A stretch of DNA of 64,000 nucleotides, from positions 4,712,001 through 4,776,000 of the forward strand of contig NZ_CP113910.1 of assembly GCF_024701375.2 (NCBI RefSeq), written 5' to 3'. Origin of the DNA: Streptomyces sp. KMM 9044. Its GTDB lineage: Bacteria; Actinomycetota; Actinomycetes; Streptomycetales; Streptomycetaceae. The translations under genes were made by a program, and so were the position numbers. The notes under the pieces were generated by a model, which made no database searches, was not told the DNA's origin, and was given only the letters and a program-made list of their open reading frames with translations. Numbering within the stretch: position 1 is the stretch's first letter; each line of letters opens with the position of its first letter. Shown piece after piece: positions 41,348 through 49,810 of this stretch.

Positions 41348-43224
41348 ACCTCCGGGGTGCCCAGCAGTTCGGAGATGCGGTCCGGCGGGACCGGACGGGA
41401 GTACAGCCAGCCCTGACCGGTGTCGCACCCGATCCGGCGCAGCCGGGTGGCCTGCGCCGAGGTCTCCACGCACTCCGCGGTGACCGTCAGCCCCAGCCGG
41501 TGGGCGAGCTGCACCATCGCCTCGACGATGGCCTCGTCCGCCGGGCTGGGCGCCGCCGCCCGGTCCTCGTACTGGAAGCCGCGGACGAAGGCGCCGTCCA
41601 GTTTCAGCACCGACACCGGGAGCCGGCTGAGGTAGGCCAGGTTCGAGTAGCCGGTGCCGAAGTCGTCGATGGCGATGCGTACGCCCATGTCGCTGAGGGC
41701 GGTCAGCGCCTGCAGCGGCCGGCCCGAGGAGCCCATCACCGCGGACTCGGTCAGCTCCAGCTGGAGCAGCTGCGGCGCCAGGCCTGTCTCCTTGAGGGTC
41801 TCGGCGACGTCCGCCACCAGGTCGGAGTCCCAGACCTGACGGACCGCGACGTTCACGCTGACGAAGATCGGCGGCTCGTCGGGATGCTCGGTCTGCCAGC
41901 TGCGGGCCTGCCTGCAGGCGGTGCGCAGCACCCAGCGGCCGAGCTTGACGATCGAGCCGTCCTCCTCGGCGATGGAGATGAACCGGTTCGGCGTCAGCGT
42001 GCCGAACTGCGGATGGTTCCAGCGGACCAGGGCCTCCACCCCGTGCACCCGGTCGTCCTCCATGCCGACCAGCGGCTGGTACTCCAGCGCGAACTCGCCC
42101 CGGTCGACGGCGGGACGCAGCGTGGAGGCGAGGGCCTGACGGGTCATACGGTGCGCGTTGCGCTCCGGGTCGAACAGCGTCCAGCGGGACTTGCCGTCGG
42201 CCTTCGCCCAGTACAGGGTCGTGTCGGCGGCCTGCATCAGCCCGGTGGGCGTGGTCCCGGCCGCGTGCCGTTCGACCACGCCGATGGACGCCGACACCGA
42301 CAGCCGATGCCCGGCCACGTCGAACGGGTCCTGGATCGTGCCGAGCACCGACTCGGCGAGCTCGGCGAGCTGTTCGGTGCCCGTGGAGTCCTCGACCAGC
42401 AGCGCGAACTCGTCCCCGCCGAGCCGGGCCACCAGCGGGGTGCAGCCCCTGGACCGGCCCGCGTCCTCGGCGCACAGCGTCAGCCGTTCGGCGACGGCGG
42501 CCAGCAGCCGGTCGCCGACACGGTGGCCCAGGGCGTCGTTGATGGCCTTGAAACCGTCGAGGTCCAGGGAGCACAGCCCGATCCGGCCCGTGCCGTTCTC
42601 CTCGTACGGCTCCGCCTCCAGGGCGGCCGTCAGCCGTTCGAAGAACAGGGTGCGGTTGGGCAGCCGGGTCACCGGGTCGTGCATCTGCAAGTGCCTGAGC
42701 TGGGACTGGAGTTCGTGACGGGCGCTGACGTCGGCGACCGACAGCAGCACGCCGGGGGCGCCGTGTCCGTCGCGCGTGCCGTGTGCGCCGTGTTCACGGG
42801 GGGCGGCGCCCTCGTCCGGGGGGAGCGGGGCGACTGACACCTGCACCCACAGCGAGTGTCCCTCGGGGTGCTTGAGCCGGCGGGTGCAGCGCAGCCGGCC
42901 CTGCCCCCCGCTCAGCAGGTCGCGGTAGGCGTGCCGGGCGCGGGCGTCGGAGGAGAGGTCCACCAGGTCGGCGGCGACCGCACCGGTCAGGGTGCCCGGG
43001 GGGCGGCCCAGCAGGGCGGCGAGCGTGCCGTTGGCGCTGATGACCCTGCCGTCACGGCCCACCACGGCCATGGCGAGCGGAGCGGCCGCGAAGACGGAGC
43101 GGTACGACGGGGGCGGGGGGAGGTCGGCACATCCGGTACGGGGTGGGGCGGTGATCTCACTCTCCGTGACGACCGGTCGGTTGGGATCCGCTGTGGGTGT
43201 CGGCCCTTCGGACGTTCCGCTCAC
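41305..43224 (-). CDS. cdgA: PAS-GGDEF-EAL c-di-GMP turnover protein (CdgA-like)
   Basis: A 639-residue composite protein. A PAS domain (about 40-150; [30 protein letters not shown]) is followed by GGDEF (about 190-350) with intact motif [12 protein letters not shown] (about 267), and EAL (about 370-625) with [11 protein letters not shown], then [13 protein letters not shown] and [13 protein letters not shown]. No membrane segment is visible. Both active-site signatures look intact, so it could make or degrade c-di-GMP, the ligand of BldD in Streptomyces development. GTG 43224 has GGGAGC upstream. The symbol rests on architecture plus position between the csl and ceb loci. Confidence 0.85.
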   Translation of the reverse strand: MSGTSEGPTPTADPNRPVVTESEITAPPRTGCADLPPPPSYRSVFAAAPLAMAVVGRDGRVISANGTLAALLGRPPGTLTGAVAADLVDLSSDARARHAYRDLLSGGQGRLRCTRRLKHPEGHSLWVQVSVAPLPPDEGAAPREHGAHGTRDGHGAPGVLLSVADVSARHELQSQLRHLQMHDPVTRLPNRTLFFERLTAALEAEPYEENGTGRIGLCSLDLDGFKAINDALGHRVGDRLLAAVAERLTLCAEDAGRSRGCTPLVARLGGDEFALLVEDSTGTEQLAELAESVLGTIQDPFDVAGHRLSVSASIGVVERHAAGTTPTGLMQAADTTLYWAKADGKSRWTLFDPERNAHRMTRQALASTLRPAVDRGEFALEYQPLVGMEDDRVHGVEALVRWNHPQFGTLTPNRFISIAEEDGSIVKLGRWVLRTACRQARSWQTEHPDEPPIFVSVNVAVRQVWDSDLVADVAETLKETGLAPQLLQLELTESAVMGSSGRPLQALTALSDMGVRIAIDDFGTGYSNLAYLSRLPVSVLKLDGAFVRGFQYEDRAAAPSPADEAIVEAMVQLAHRLGLTVTAECVETSAQATRLRRIGCDTGQGWLYSRPVPPDRISELLGTPEVQADVVGDPVVGNP

Positions 43225-43560
43225 CGCTCGCTCCCGCCGTGCACTCGATCGCTGTCCGTGCCGGAAAGCCTCAGGAATGTCTCAGGAAAGTGTGCCGATC
43301 ATAGAGGCCTTGCTGAAGCCCTTCCAGTCACTCTCCAGTGTCCAGGACGGTCCCGCATCTCTGCCAGATCGTTTCTGCTCGGAGGTGGGTGACTTCTTCG
43401 GGCCTCCGACCGGTTGTGACGTTCCGTGAGTGGTTCGAGGTGTCGTCCGTGAACGGATTCCGGCCCCCCTCACTCGTCTGGTGCAGACAAAAAGGGCATA
43501 TGACTGTAAATCCCCACAGGCTGGGTGCGGTGTCCCGTGAACCGTCTCCCGGAGGTCTCC
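43225..43560. other. Divergent intergenic region, cdgA / M6 protease
   Basis: 336 bp holding a BldD-like site, an AT-richer stretch near 43480-43512 (catatgactgtaaat) that could carry the protease promoter, and the GGAGGT ribosome site at 43551. No small gene recognised. Confidence 0.4.
43417..43429. promoter_or_regulatory. BldD-box-like palindrome
   Basis: TGACgttccGTGA keeps the outer T-x-A-C ... G-T-x-A half-sites of the BldD consensus with the right 13-bp length, but the central bases differ from C-A/T-G. It lies about 190 bp upstream of the GGDEF-EAL gene, whose S. coelicolor counterpart is a reported BldD target. Confidence 0.35.
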
Positions 43561-44994
43561 GTGCCGCGTCAGCTCCCCCCGAGAGGGCTCGGTCGTGAGG
43601 CTCTGAGGGGGTTGGGCCGTCTGAGGGTCCGTCCGGGAGTGACGGAGCGGCTGAGGGCGGGGCTGCAGAGGCCGGGCCGGCCGGGATTCTGGCCGGGGCC
43701 GTGGTCCGGCGGGCCGTCGGCGCGCCCCCGGCTGCGCAGCACGGCGGCCGTGTGCACCACCATGTCGGCGCTCGCCGCGACCTCCGTGATGAGCGCCCCC
43801 TCCGACGCCGAGCCGTTCTCCGCGGCGCCGTGCGCCCTGATCCGCACCGACGCGCACCACTCGGAGGGCCTCGACACCTGGAACGCCGCCTACCCCCGGC
43901 CGGCCGGCCGGCTGGACGCGGTCATGGTCTTCCTGTCCTTCCCGGACTCGCACCCGCTGACCACCCCCGAGGAACTGACCGCCGACCACTTCCCCGCCAC
44001 CAGCGACTTCTTCCACCGGGCCTCCTACGGCAGTTTCTCCCTGCGCCCGCACGCCCTGCGCGACTGGATCCGTATGCCCCGCCCGTCCACCGCGTACGCC
44101 GTACAGCGCGACTGGACCACACGGCACCGGTCCGCCTATCTGCGCGACGCGCTCGCCGCAGCCGACCCGCGGGTCGACTTCTCGCGGTACGACGTCGTCT
44201 ACTTCGTCGCCGACCCGGACGCCCCCGGTGTGGACTCCGACGCCACGAAGGTCGTCAACCTGGACACCCCGCTGCAGGCGGACGGCACCGACATCCGCCG
44301 GGTCGTCACCGTGTTCGAGGAGCATCCCCCGGACCGGCTGGTCCTCGCCCACGAGACCGGCCACGTCTTCGACCTCCCCGACCTCTACCACCGGCCCGTG
44401 GACGGCAAGGGCGACTGGGACACCCACGTCGGTGACTGGGACCTGATGGGAAGCCAGTTCGCCCTCGCCCCCGACCTGTTCGGCTGGCACAAATGGAAGC
44501 TGGGCTGGCTGGAGCCCCGGCAGGTGCGGTGCGTACAGGGCACGGGACCGGTACGGCTGACGCTGGAACCGCTCGCGGTGGGGCCCGGGGTGCCGACGAC
44601 GGGTGCCGCCGGCGCGCCGGCCTTCGGGCTGGGCCGGGGCACCAAGCTCGCGCTGGTGCGCACCGGCCCGGACACCGTGCTCGCCTTCGAAGTGCGGGCA
44701 CCCGTCGGCGACGACGCGGAGGCCTGCCGGTCGGGGGTGCTGGTGTACCGGGTGCACGGCACGACCCGGTCCGGTGAGGGACCCGTCCAGGTGATCGACG
44801 CCCACCCGCACACGGAGGCCTGCTGGAGGGACTCGGTCTACCCGGCCCTCGCGGACGCCCCGGTCGCCCTCGGTGAGAGCTTCACGGTGCCGGGGGACGG
44901 CGTACGGGTGGAGGTGGAGGGGCGTACCGCCTCGGGGGCCTGGACGGTGCAGATCGGCGTGGGCCGGGGCGACGGCGGAGGCGCAGACGCGTAA
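43561..44994 (+). CDS. M6-family (immune inhibitor A-like) secreted metalloprotease
   Basis: A 477-residue metalloprotease. The zinc motif is LVLAHETGHVFDLPDLYH (H-E-x-x-H, about residue 263), followed by GDWDLMGSQFALAPDLFGWHKWKLGW with the Met-turn. A beta-rich C-terminal domain ends the protein. A long basic N-terminus precedes a moderately hydrophobic stretch (STAAVCTTMSALAATSVM), probably the export signal. GTG 43561 has a perfect GGAGGT four bases upstream. It would degrade proteins outside the cell. Confidence 0.85.
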   Translation: MPRQLPPRGLGREALRGLGRLRVRPGVTERLRAGLQRPGRPGFWPGPWSGGPSARPRLRSTAAVCTTMSALAATSVMSAPSDAEPFSAAPCALIRTDAHHSEGLDTWNAAYPRPAGRLDAVMVFLSFPDSHPLTTPEELTADHFPATSDFFHRASYGSFSLRPHALRDWIRMPRPSTAYAVQRDWTTRHRSAYLRDALAAADPRVDFSRYDVVYFVADPDAPGVDSDATKVVNLDTPLQADGTDIRRVVTVFEEHPPDRLVLAHETGHVFDLPDLYHRPVDGKGDWDTHVGDWDLMGSQFALAPDLFGWHKWKLGWLEPRQVRCVQGTGPVRLTLEPLAVGPGVPTTGAAGAPAFGLGRGTKLALVRTGPDTVLAFEVRAPVGDDAEACRSGVLVYRVHGTTRSGEGPVQVIDAHPHTEACWRDSVYPALADAPVALGESFTVPGDGVRVEVEGRTASGAWTVQIGVGRGDGGGADA

Positions 44995-45023
44995 AAGGCC
45001 CCTTGCCGTGGCAAGAGGCCTTT
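44994..45023. terminator. Terminator between M6 protease and tRNA-Lys 3
   Basis: A 14-bp inverted repeat with one mismatch (arms aaaggccccttgcc and ggcaagaggccttt) starting at the protease stop codon; it has U-runs on both sides and can serve both convergent transcripts. Confidence 0.8.
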
Positions 45024-45031
45024 CCGTGTCG

Positions 45032-45105
45032 TGCGCCGCCAGGGACTCGAACCCCGGACCCGCTGATTAAGAGTCAGCTGCTCTAACCAACTGAGCTAGC
45101 GGCGC
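45032..45105 (-). tRNA. tRNA-Lys (anticodon CTT), copy 3
   Basis: Identical in sequence to the copies at 29223 and 31150. Its 5' end overlaps by 10 bp the stop end of the upstream same-strand primase-like gene. TAATGT at 45121-45126 on the minus strand may be its -10, lying within that gene's 3' end. Confidence 0.97.
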
Positions 45106-45722
45106 CTGCTGACGTCGTAGACATTAGCACCCTGATCGGTGGGAGGAAAAATCGATATCCGCACGGCCGCGCGGGCCGCTCGTACGACCGCCCAGAGCAG
45201 CACCTCCGGACCCGGCAGCCAGGGGTGACGTATGTCCGGGGCCACCAGCCAGCGCGAGCCGGAGCCGGCCGTGCCGGCGCCGGGAGCCGGGGCCGGCACG
45301 GTCACCGCGTCACCGGTGCCGTGGCACAGCAGCGGCGGGACCCCGCCCGTACGGCCGGCCTCCCCGGGGCCCCTGTCGCGGGCGTCCCACTCCTCCGACT
45401 CCAGCAGCGCGGGGAGCCGCTGGGCGGTGCCGGGCGCCGCGAACAGCAGCATCCGGCCGCGGAACCCGGCCACCGGGCCGGAGCCAGGCCCCTCGTCCCA
45501 CATCCGGTCCAGCATCCGGCGCCCGAGGGTGGAGGGAGTGCTCACCACGTCGAAGACGGAGCCGCAGGGCAGCACGACCGGCGCGTCCGGCCGCTCCTCC
45601 CAGAGGGAGAGAGTGCTGCGCGGATACGTTCCCGCGGAGGCGAGCCAGGCGGCACCGTCCGGGGTGATGTCCGTGGCATCGGTGACGCCGCTGAGGTCGG
45701 GGGCCTTGCGTGCACTGCTCAT
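45096..45722 (-). CDS. Primase/polymerase-like (bifunctional prim-pol annotated) protein
   Basis: A 208-residue protein recalled as a Streptomyces family annotated bifunctional DNA primase/polymerase: TPDGAAWLASAGTYPRSTLSLW, VLPCGSVFDVV, GRRMLDRMWDEGPGSGPVA, RMLLFAAPGTAQRLPALL and HPWLPGPEVLLWAVVRAARA, ending VYDVSRRR. It lacks the obvious D-x-D catalytic pair of active prim-pols, so polymerase activity is doubtful. ATG 45722. The C-terminus runs 10 bp into the tRNA-Lys gene on the same strand. Confidence 0.7.
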   Translation of the reverse strand: MSSARKAPDLSGVTDATDITPDGAAWLASAGTYPRSTLSLWEERPDAPVVLPCGSVFDVVSTPSTLGRRMLDRMWDEGPGSGPVAGFRGRMLLFAAPGTAQRLPALLESEEWDARDRGPGEAGRTGGVPPLLCHGTGDAVTVPAPAPGAGTAGSGSRWLVAPDIRHPWLPGPEVLLWAVVRAARAAVRISIFPPTDQGANVYDVSRRR

Positions 45723-45884
45723 GCCGTCTGTCTACCGGCGGTGAGGGGGCGACCGCCCAGGGTTGCGGGAACCGGGGACAGGGAGGCGGTGAGGGGGTAT
45801 CGTGCCCGCCTGGCATATGCCATATCTGTTCGACCGGGCGAATCCGGGGGAGGCCCGGTGGCGGTCACAGAGGGCGTGGTGCCC

Positions 45885-46250
45885 TCACGCGGGGTCGACG
45901 TGGTCCCGGCCCTCGCCCCCGCGCAGCAGGTCCCGGCCGAACTCGACCATCTTCTTCGCGTAGTCCTCGGTCCACTCGGCCCGCTCGGCGATGTCGGCGG
46001 CCGTCAGCCGGTCGAAGTGCCGGGGGTCGGCCAGCTGGGCCGCCGCCATCGCCTGGAACTCCATCGCCCGGTCCGCCGCCGCACGGAACGCGAGCGTCAG
46101 CTCCGTCGCCCGCTCCAGCAGCACGCGCGGATCGTCGATCGACTCCAGGTCGAAGAAGTGCTCCGGGTCGGCGGCCGCTGCCGTGGGCTCGAACAGCAGG
46201 GGCGCGGGGCGTAGCCGCGGTTCGTCCCGACGCGGCGTGGGCTCCGCCAT
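45885..46250 (-). CDS. Conserved hypothetical protein, helical
   Basis: A 121-residue hydrophilic protein. The ATG at 46250 has GGAGAAGAC just upstream; an in-frame ATG at 46274 is weaker. After a Pro/Arg-rich start come PLLFEPTAAAADPEHFFDLE and long helices (RVLLERATELTLAFRAAADRAMEFQAMAAAQLAD, then DRLTAADIAERAEWTEDYAKKMVEFG). No enzyme or DNA-binding motif is seen. The AADIAERA segment is faintly HTH-like. Function not recognised. Confidence 0.65.
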   Translation of the reverse strand: MAEPTPRRDEPRLRPAPLLFEPTAAAADPEHFFDLESIDDPRVLLERATELTLAFRAAADRAMEFQAMAAAQLADPRHFDRLTAADIAERAEWTEDYAKKMVEFGRDLLRGGEGRDHVDPA

Positions 46251-46363
46251 GTCTTCTCCTTCGTCCTTGTGCATACGTGCATGGTGGCGCTTCTACCCGC
46301 CTGGAGGAGCGGGCCTCCTTCCATTCTCGCGCGCCCCGCAAGAGGGCCTCGGGGCCGGTGAGG

Positions 46364-46720
46364 TCAGGGCTGCCAGGTGATTCGGTGGTGTGCGAGGTGG
46401 GCCGGGACGGCGTGGTGGGTCTGCGGACTGTCCGAGCTGTGGCCGTCGGCCGCTTTTGGGGGTGCGCCGGACTCCGTCCGGTGGGTTGGGGGTGCTGTGC
46501 CGGCCGGGTGGTGGTCAGGGCTGCCAGGTGATTCGGTGGTGTGCGAGGTGGGCCGGGACGGCGTGGTGGGTCTGCGGACTGTCCGAGCTGTGGCCGTCGG
46601 CCGCTTTTGGGGGTGCGCCGGACTCCGTCCGGTGGGTTGGGGGTGCTGTGCCGGCCGGGTGGTGGTCAGGGCTGCCAGGTGATTCGGTGGTGTGCGAGGT
46701 GGGCCAGGACGGCGTGGTTG
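46364..46720. repeat. 151-bp tandem duplication of a gene 3' end
   Basis: Three copies begin tcagggctgccaggtgattc at 46364, 46515 and 46666, an exact 151-bp period. Copies 1 and 2 are full length and nearly identical. Copy 3 matches for about 55 bp and is the authentic end of the SF1-helicase gene (its stop is at 46666-46668). Confidence 0.88.
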
Positions 46721-48015
46721 GCCTCCCAGCCGTCCGGGAACTTCACGAGGGTGCCCAGCTGGACCGGTTCCGTCGACGGGTAGGCGTCCAGCAGCTCGTC
46801 GACGCCCGCGCGGCACACCACGATGCAGGCATGCCGGTGCCGGGAGGCCAGCACGCACAGCCGGCCCGTCTCCAGATGGAAGGCCGTGGCGTCGGGACGA
46901 CCGGACAACGGGTGCAGCACCACCGTGACGTCGAACTCACGCCCCTGGAGCCGGTTCGCCGTGTCCACGGTGACGTCCGCCGCCCCCAGCCCGGCCAGCG
47001 CCGCCCGTACCGCCGCCGCCTGGTCGCGGTGCGCGGTGCCCACGGCGATCCGGTCGGCGGTGAGCGGCACCGCGTCCTCGGCCCGTTCCGAGAGCGACGC
47101 GCCCTGCCGGTCCAGCAGCCGGCGCACGACCAGCGCCAGCGCCCGCACCGCCTCCGGATCCGTGCGCGGGGTGTGCCGGGCGGGCAGCTCCAGCAGCCCC
47201 CAGCCCGACGCGGCGGCCTCGTCGATCACCCGGTCGGGCCCCGAACCGTTTGACGGCACCCCGAGCGCGAGCCGCCGGTCGCCGTGGCCGGTGCCGCTGC
47301 GGAAGGGCGTATACGGATAGAACGCGTCCGACACCAGGGGCGCCGCCGAGGCGGGCAGCCGCCACGACACCGGCAGCCGGTGCTGCGGCAGCTCGGGATT
47401 GTGCGCGAGCAGTGTGGTCACGGCGGACGCGGACGGGTCGTACGACAGCCCCGCCCACTGCTCGCTGCCCACGATCGAGAACGGGTCCAACTGCCCCGGA
47501 TCTCCCACGAACAGCGCCCGCTCGAACAGTCCGGCCACGGCGAGCAGCGCGTCCGAGCGCATCTGGTATGCCTCGTCGACGATCGCGTGCGCCCACGGCT
47601 CGACGCCCTTGACGTGCGCCCACTTGGCGGCCGTCGAGATGACCACGCCGAGCCCCGCGAGGTCGGACGCCTTCGCCGACTTGCGGACGTTGTCCAGCCC
47701 GTCCAGCGCCTTGTCGTACGGATCGGTGTCACTGCTGTGCAGCCGGCCGACCGGCAGCCCGGGGTTCTTCTCCGCGAGCCGCAGCACCAGGTCGTCCACC
47801 TGGGCGTTGGTCTGCGCCACCACCATCAACGGGCGGCCCGCGTCGGCCAGTTCCAGCGCCGCGCGGACCACGAGCGTGGACTTGCCGGCGCCGGGCGGGG
47901 AGTCGACGACCACGCCGCGCTCGGTGCCGTGCAGGGTGTCGCGCAGGATCGCGTCGGTGGCTTGGGCGGCGGCTGCGCCGGGGTCGGGACCGGCTTCCCG
48001 CACAGAGGCGGTCAC
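46666..48015 (-). CDS. SF1 (UPF1-like) AAA helicase
   Basis: A 449-residue helicase core: Walker A VVDSPPGAGKSTLVVRAA (about residue 41), motif Ia VVAQTNAQVDDLVLRL, Walker B HAIVDEAYQM (about 143), motif III LFVGDPGQLDPF, VSWRLPASAAPLVS, and motifs V/VI IAVGTAHRDQAAAVR, VDTANRLQGREFDVTVVLHPL and LASRHRHACIVV. The N-terminal domain usual in UPF1-like helicases is missing and may be supplied by the gene upstream. GTG 48015. Third of a nuclease-unknown-helicase gene set. Cytosolic; repair or defence role inferred. Confidence 0.82.
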   Translation of the reverse strand: MTASVREAGPDPGAAAAQATDAILRDTLHGTERGVVVDSPPGAGKSTLVVRAALELADAGRPLMVVAQTNAQVDDLVLRLAEKNPGLPVGRLHSSDTDPYDKALDGLDNVRKSAKASDLAGLGVVISTAAKWAHVKGVEPWAHAIVDEAYQMRSDALLAVAGLFERALFVGDPGQLDPFSIVGSEQWAGLSYDPSASAVTTLLAHNPELPQHRLPVSWRLPASAAPLVSDAFYPYTPFRSGTGHGDRRLALGVPSNGSGPDRVIDEAAASGWGLLELPARHTPRTDPEAVRALALVVRRLLDRQGASLSERAEDAVPLTADRIAVGTAHRDQAAAVRAALAGLGAADVTVDTANRLQGREFDVTVVLHPLSGRPDATAFHLETGRLCVLASRHRHACIVVCRAGVDELLDAYPSTEPVQLGTLVKFPDGWEANHAVLAHLAHHRITWQP

Positions 48016-48211
48016 CGGGAGTTCCGGTTCGTCGACGCACGGTGGTATCGCGGTGTGCTGAGCGAGAACCAGGCTGGCACAGCAAGCTCCAATCTCCGGG
48101 GAAACCGGGCTGGTGCCAACCCGGCTGGTGCCGATCGCGTATGACCGGGCCGTTCGCCGAACGGAGGGGCGGCGTGAGCCGGGAATCCTCCTCGCCCGCG
48201 AGGGGGAGGGT

Positions 48212-49810
48212 TCACAGCACGTCCTCCTCGGTCACCGGGTCGGCGGCCTCCGCTGTGGCGGCCGCCTCACCGGGCGGCCCGCCGTGCGTCCACGGGGTCT
48301 CCTCCGGGTCGGGCAGCTTCGCCCCGCCGCGCGGTTCGTGCGCGAACAGCGTGAAGAGGACGAGGTCGCCCCTCTCCGGCACCGAGCCCTCCTCCGGCTC
48401 CTTGCCGCGGCCCATCCTGTCCATGATCCGCAGAATGAGCAGGGACCCGTCCTCCTCCGCGGCGACGAACTCGGCCGCCTGCGGCTTTCCGCCCAGGGAG
48501 CGGTACACGCGGGTCCGCCCGCCCAGGTGCGGACGGTCGTCCGTGCGGACGGTGACCAGCGGGCGGGGGCTCGGCCGCCTGCTCTCGCTGTACGCCATGA
48601 CGACATCGGTGACCTCGCCCGCGAACGCCTCCCCGGACAGCCGCCGGCCCGCCATCACCAGCGGATCGTCGAGGGCCTCCTGTGCTTCCAGCCGGGCCTG
48701 CTCCCGCTCGCGCGTGGCGAGCTTGTTGGCCGCGGCCACCGCGTCGTCGCGGCGCGGCTGGGGCGGCTCTCCGGCCAGCACCCGGTCCCGGTGACCGGTG
48801 AACGACCAGCGGTCGCGCGTCCACCGCTCCTCGACCCGCGCGCCCCGGGGAAGCGCCCGCAGCAGGTCCAGGCCCCGCCACACCGCGTCCCAGGTGGGCC
48901 GCGTACGGCTCTGAACCAACTCGCGGATCTCCCGCTCCGCCGCCGTCAGCGCGCCGAGCCGCTCGTCGGCCTCCGGGCCGTCCTGCGCGGCGGCGAGCGC
49001 CGTACGGGCCCGGTCGTACCGCTCGATCGCCGGGGCGAGCAGCCTGTTGTCGAAGGCCGGGTCGGTCGCCGGGCCCGCGGGCGGGCACCGCAACTGCCCG
49101 TCGGCGTCCCGCGCCAGCTCCGCCTCCCGCGCGGCCTCGGCGCCCGAGCGCCCCGCGGGCGGGTCGATCCACGCGAGCAGCGCCCCCAGGTGCTGGTCCT
49201 CCAGAGTGGACTGCCCGGTCGCCCAGTGCCGGCCCAGCAGGTCGGTCATGGCCGCCAGCAACGACGATCCGGGCACCCTGGCCCGCTCCCCGAAGTGCGT
49301 CAGCCACCGCCCGAGCAACGGCACCCGGGGCGGCGCGGGGAAGGGCGCCTCCGGGTCCTGCTCCGCCGTGCGCCGAAACCGGGTGGAACGGCCGAGGAGC
49401 CGTACGAGGTCGACACCGGCCCGGCTCGGCACGATCAGCTGCGGTGCGTCCGCGCACAGTTCGACCTCGACCTTGACCCGCTTGCCGGTCTCCGGGTCGG
49501 TCTCGCTGCGCTCCGCGGCCTCCACGGCCTCGGTGCAGTTGTCGATGTAGGGCAGGACCACGTCGGCCAGTTCGGCCAGGAACGCGAACCTGAGGTCGCG
49601 GTCGCGCGGCTGCGGTACGGCCAGCAGTCGGGGCGCGTCCCGGTCGGTGCCCACCAGCGCGCCGAGCGGGGCGCCCGCCTCACCGGCGGTGGTCAGCGGC
49701 ACGAACACCAGGGGCCGCTCGGACAGATGCCGGTGCCGGACGGTGGCGGCGGGCTGGGCGCGGCCGGTGCTGACGGCCTCGAGGCGGGCGAGGGTGACGA
49801 TCAGCGACAA
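48212..49810 (-). CDS. Unknown protein of the nuclease-helicase operon
   Basis: A 532-residue protein with no family I recognise. The N-terminus is strand-rich (MSLIVTLARLEAVS, RPLVFVPLTTAGEAG, APLGALVGTD). The middle is helical and charged (PAIERYDRARTALAAAQD, LTAAEREIRELVQSRTRPTWDAVW), and the last 150 residues include GEAFAGEVTDVVMAYSESRR and VTVRTDDRPHLGGRTRVYR and look like a beta-barrel or OB-like module. TTG 49810 has GGAGGTGG four bases upstream and overlaps the nuclease stop by 10 bp, so the two are coupled. The helicase starts 196 bp downstream. It may be the accessory/1B part of a split nuclease-helicase. Confidence 0.75.
   Translation of the reverse strand: MSLIVTLARLEAVSTGRAQPAATVRHRHLSERPLVFVPLTTAGEAGAPLGALVGTDRDAPRLLAVPQPRDRDLRFAFLAELADVVLPYIDNCTEAVEAAERSETDPETGKRVKVEVELCADAPQLIVPSRAGVDLVRLLGRSTRFRRTAEQDPEAPFPAPPRVPLLGRWLTHFGERARVPGSSLLAAMTDLLGRHWATGQSTLEDQHLGALLAWIDPPAGRSGAEAAREAELARDADGQLRCPPAGPATDPAFDNRLLAPAIERYDRARTALAAAQDGPEADERLGALTAAEREIRELVQSRTRPTWDAVWRGLDLLRALPRGARVEERWTRDRWSFTGHRDRVLAGEPPQPRRDDAVAAANKLATREREQARLEAQEALDDPLVMAGRRLSGEAFAGEVTDVVMAYSESRRPSPRPLVTVRTDDRPHLGGRTRVYRSLGGKPQAAEFVAAEEDGSLLILRIMDRMGRGKEPEEGSVPERGDLVLFTLFAHEPRGGAKLPDPEETPWTHGGPPGEAAATAEAADPVTEEDVL

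Noticed and set aside
29223..45105. Integrated element between tRNA-Lys copies
   Set aside because: The repeats are entire tRNAs with their own promoters. No integrase, relaxase or att-type partial tRNA fragment is present, and the genes between are ordinary chromosomal types.
45811..45822. 12-bp palindrome tggcatatgcca upstream of the primase-like gene
   Set aside because: Could be an operator, but no regulator, second copy or promoter geometry supports it.
46364..46720. Attachment-site or IS-related repeat
   Set aside because: Strict 151-bp tandem period, no transposase, no terminal inverted repeats; simple tandem duplication explains it.
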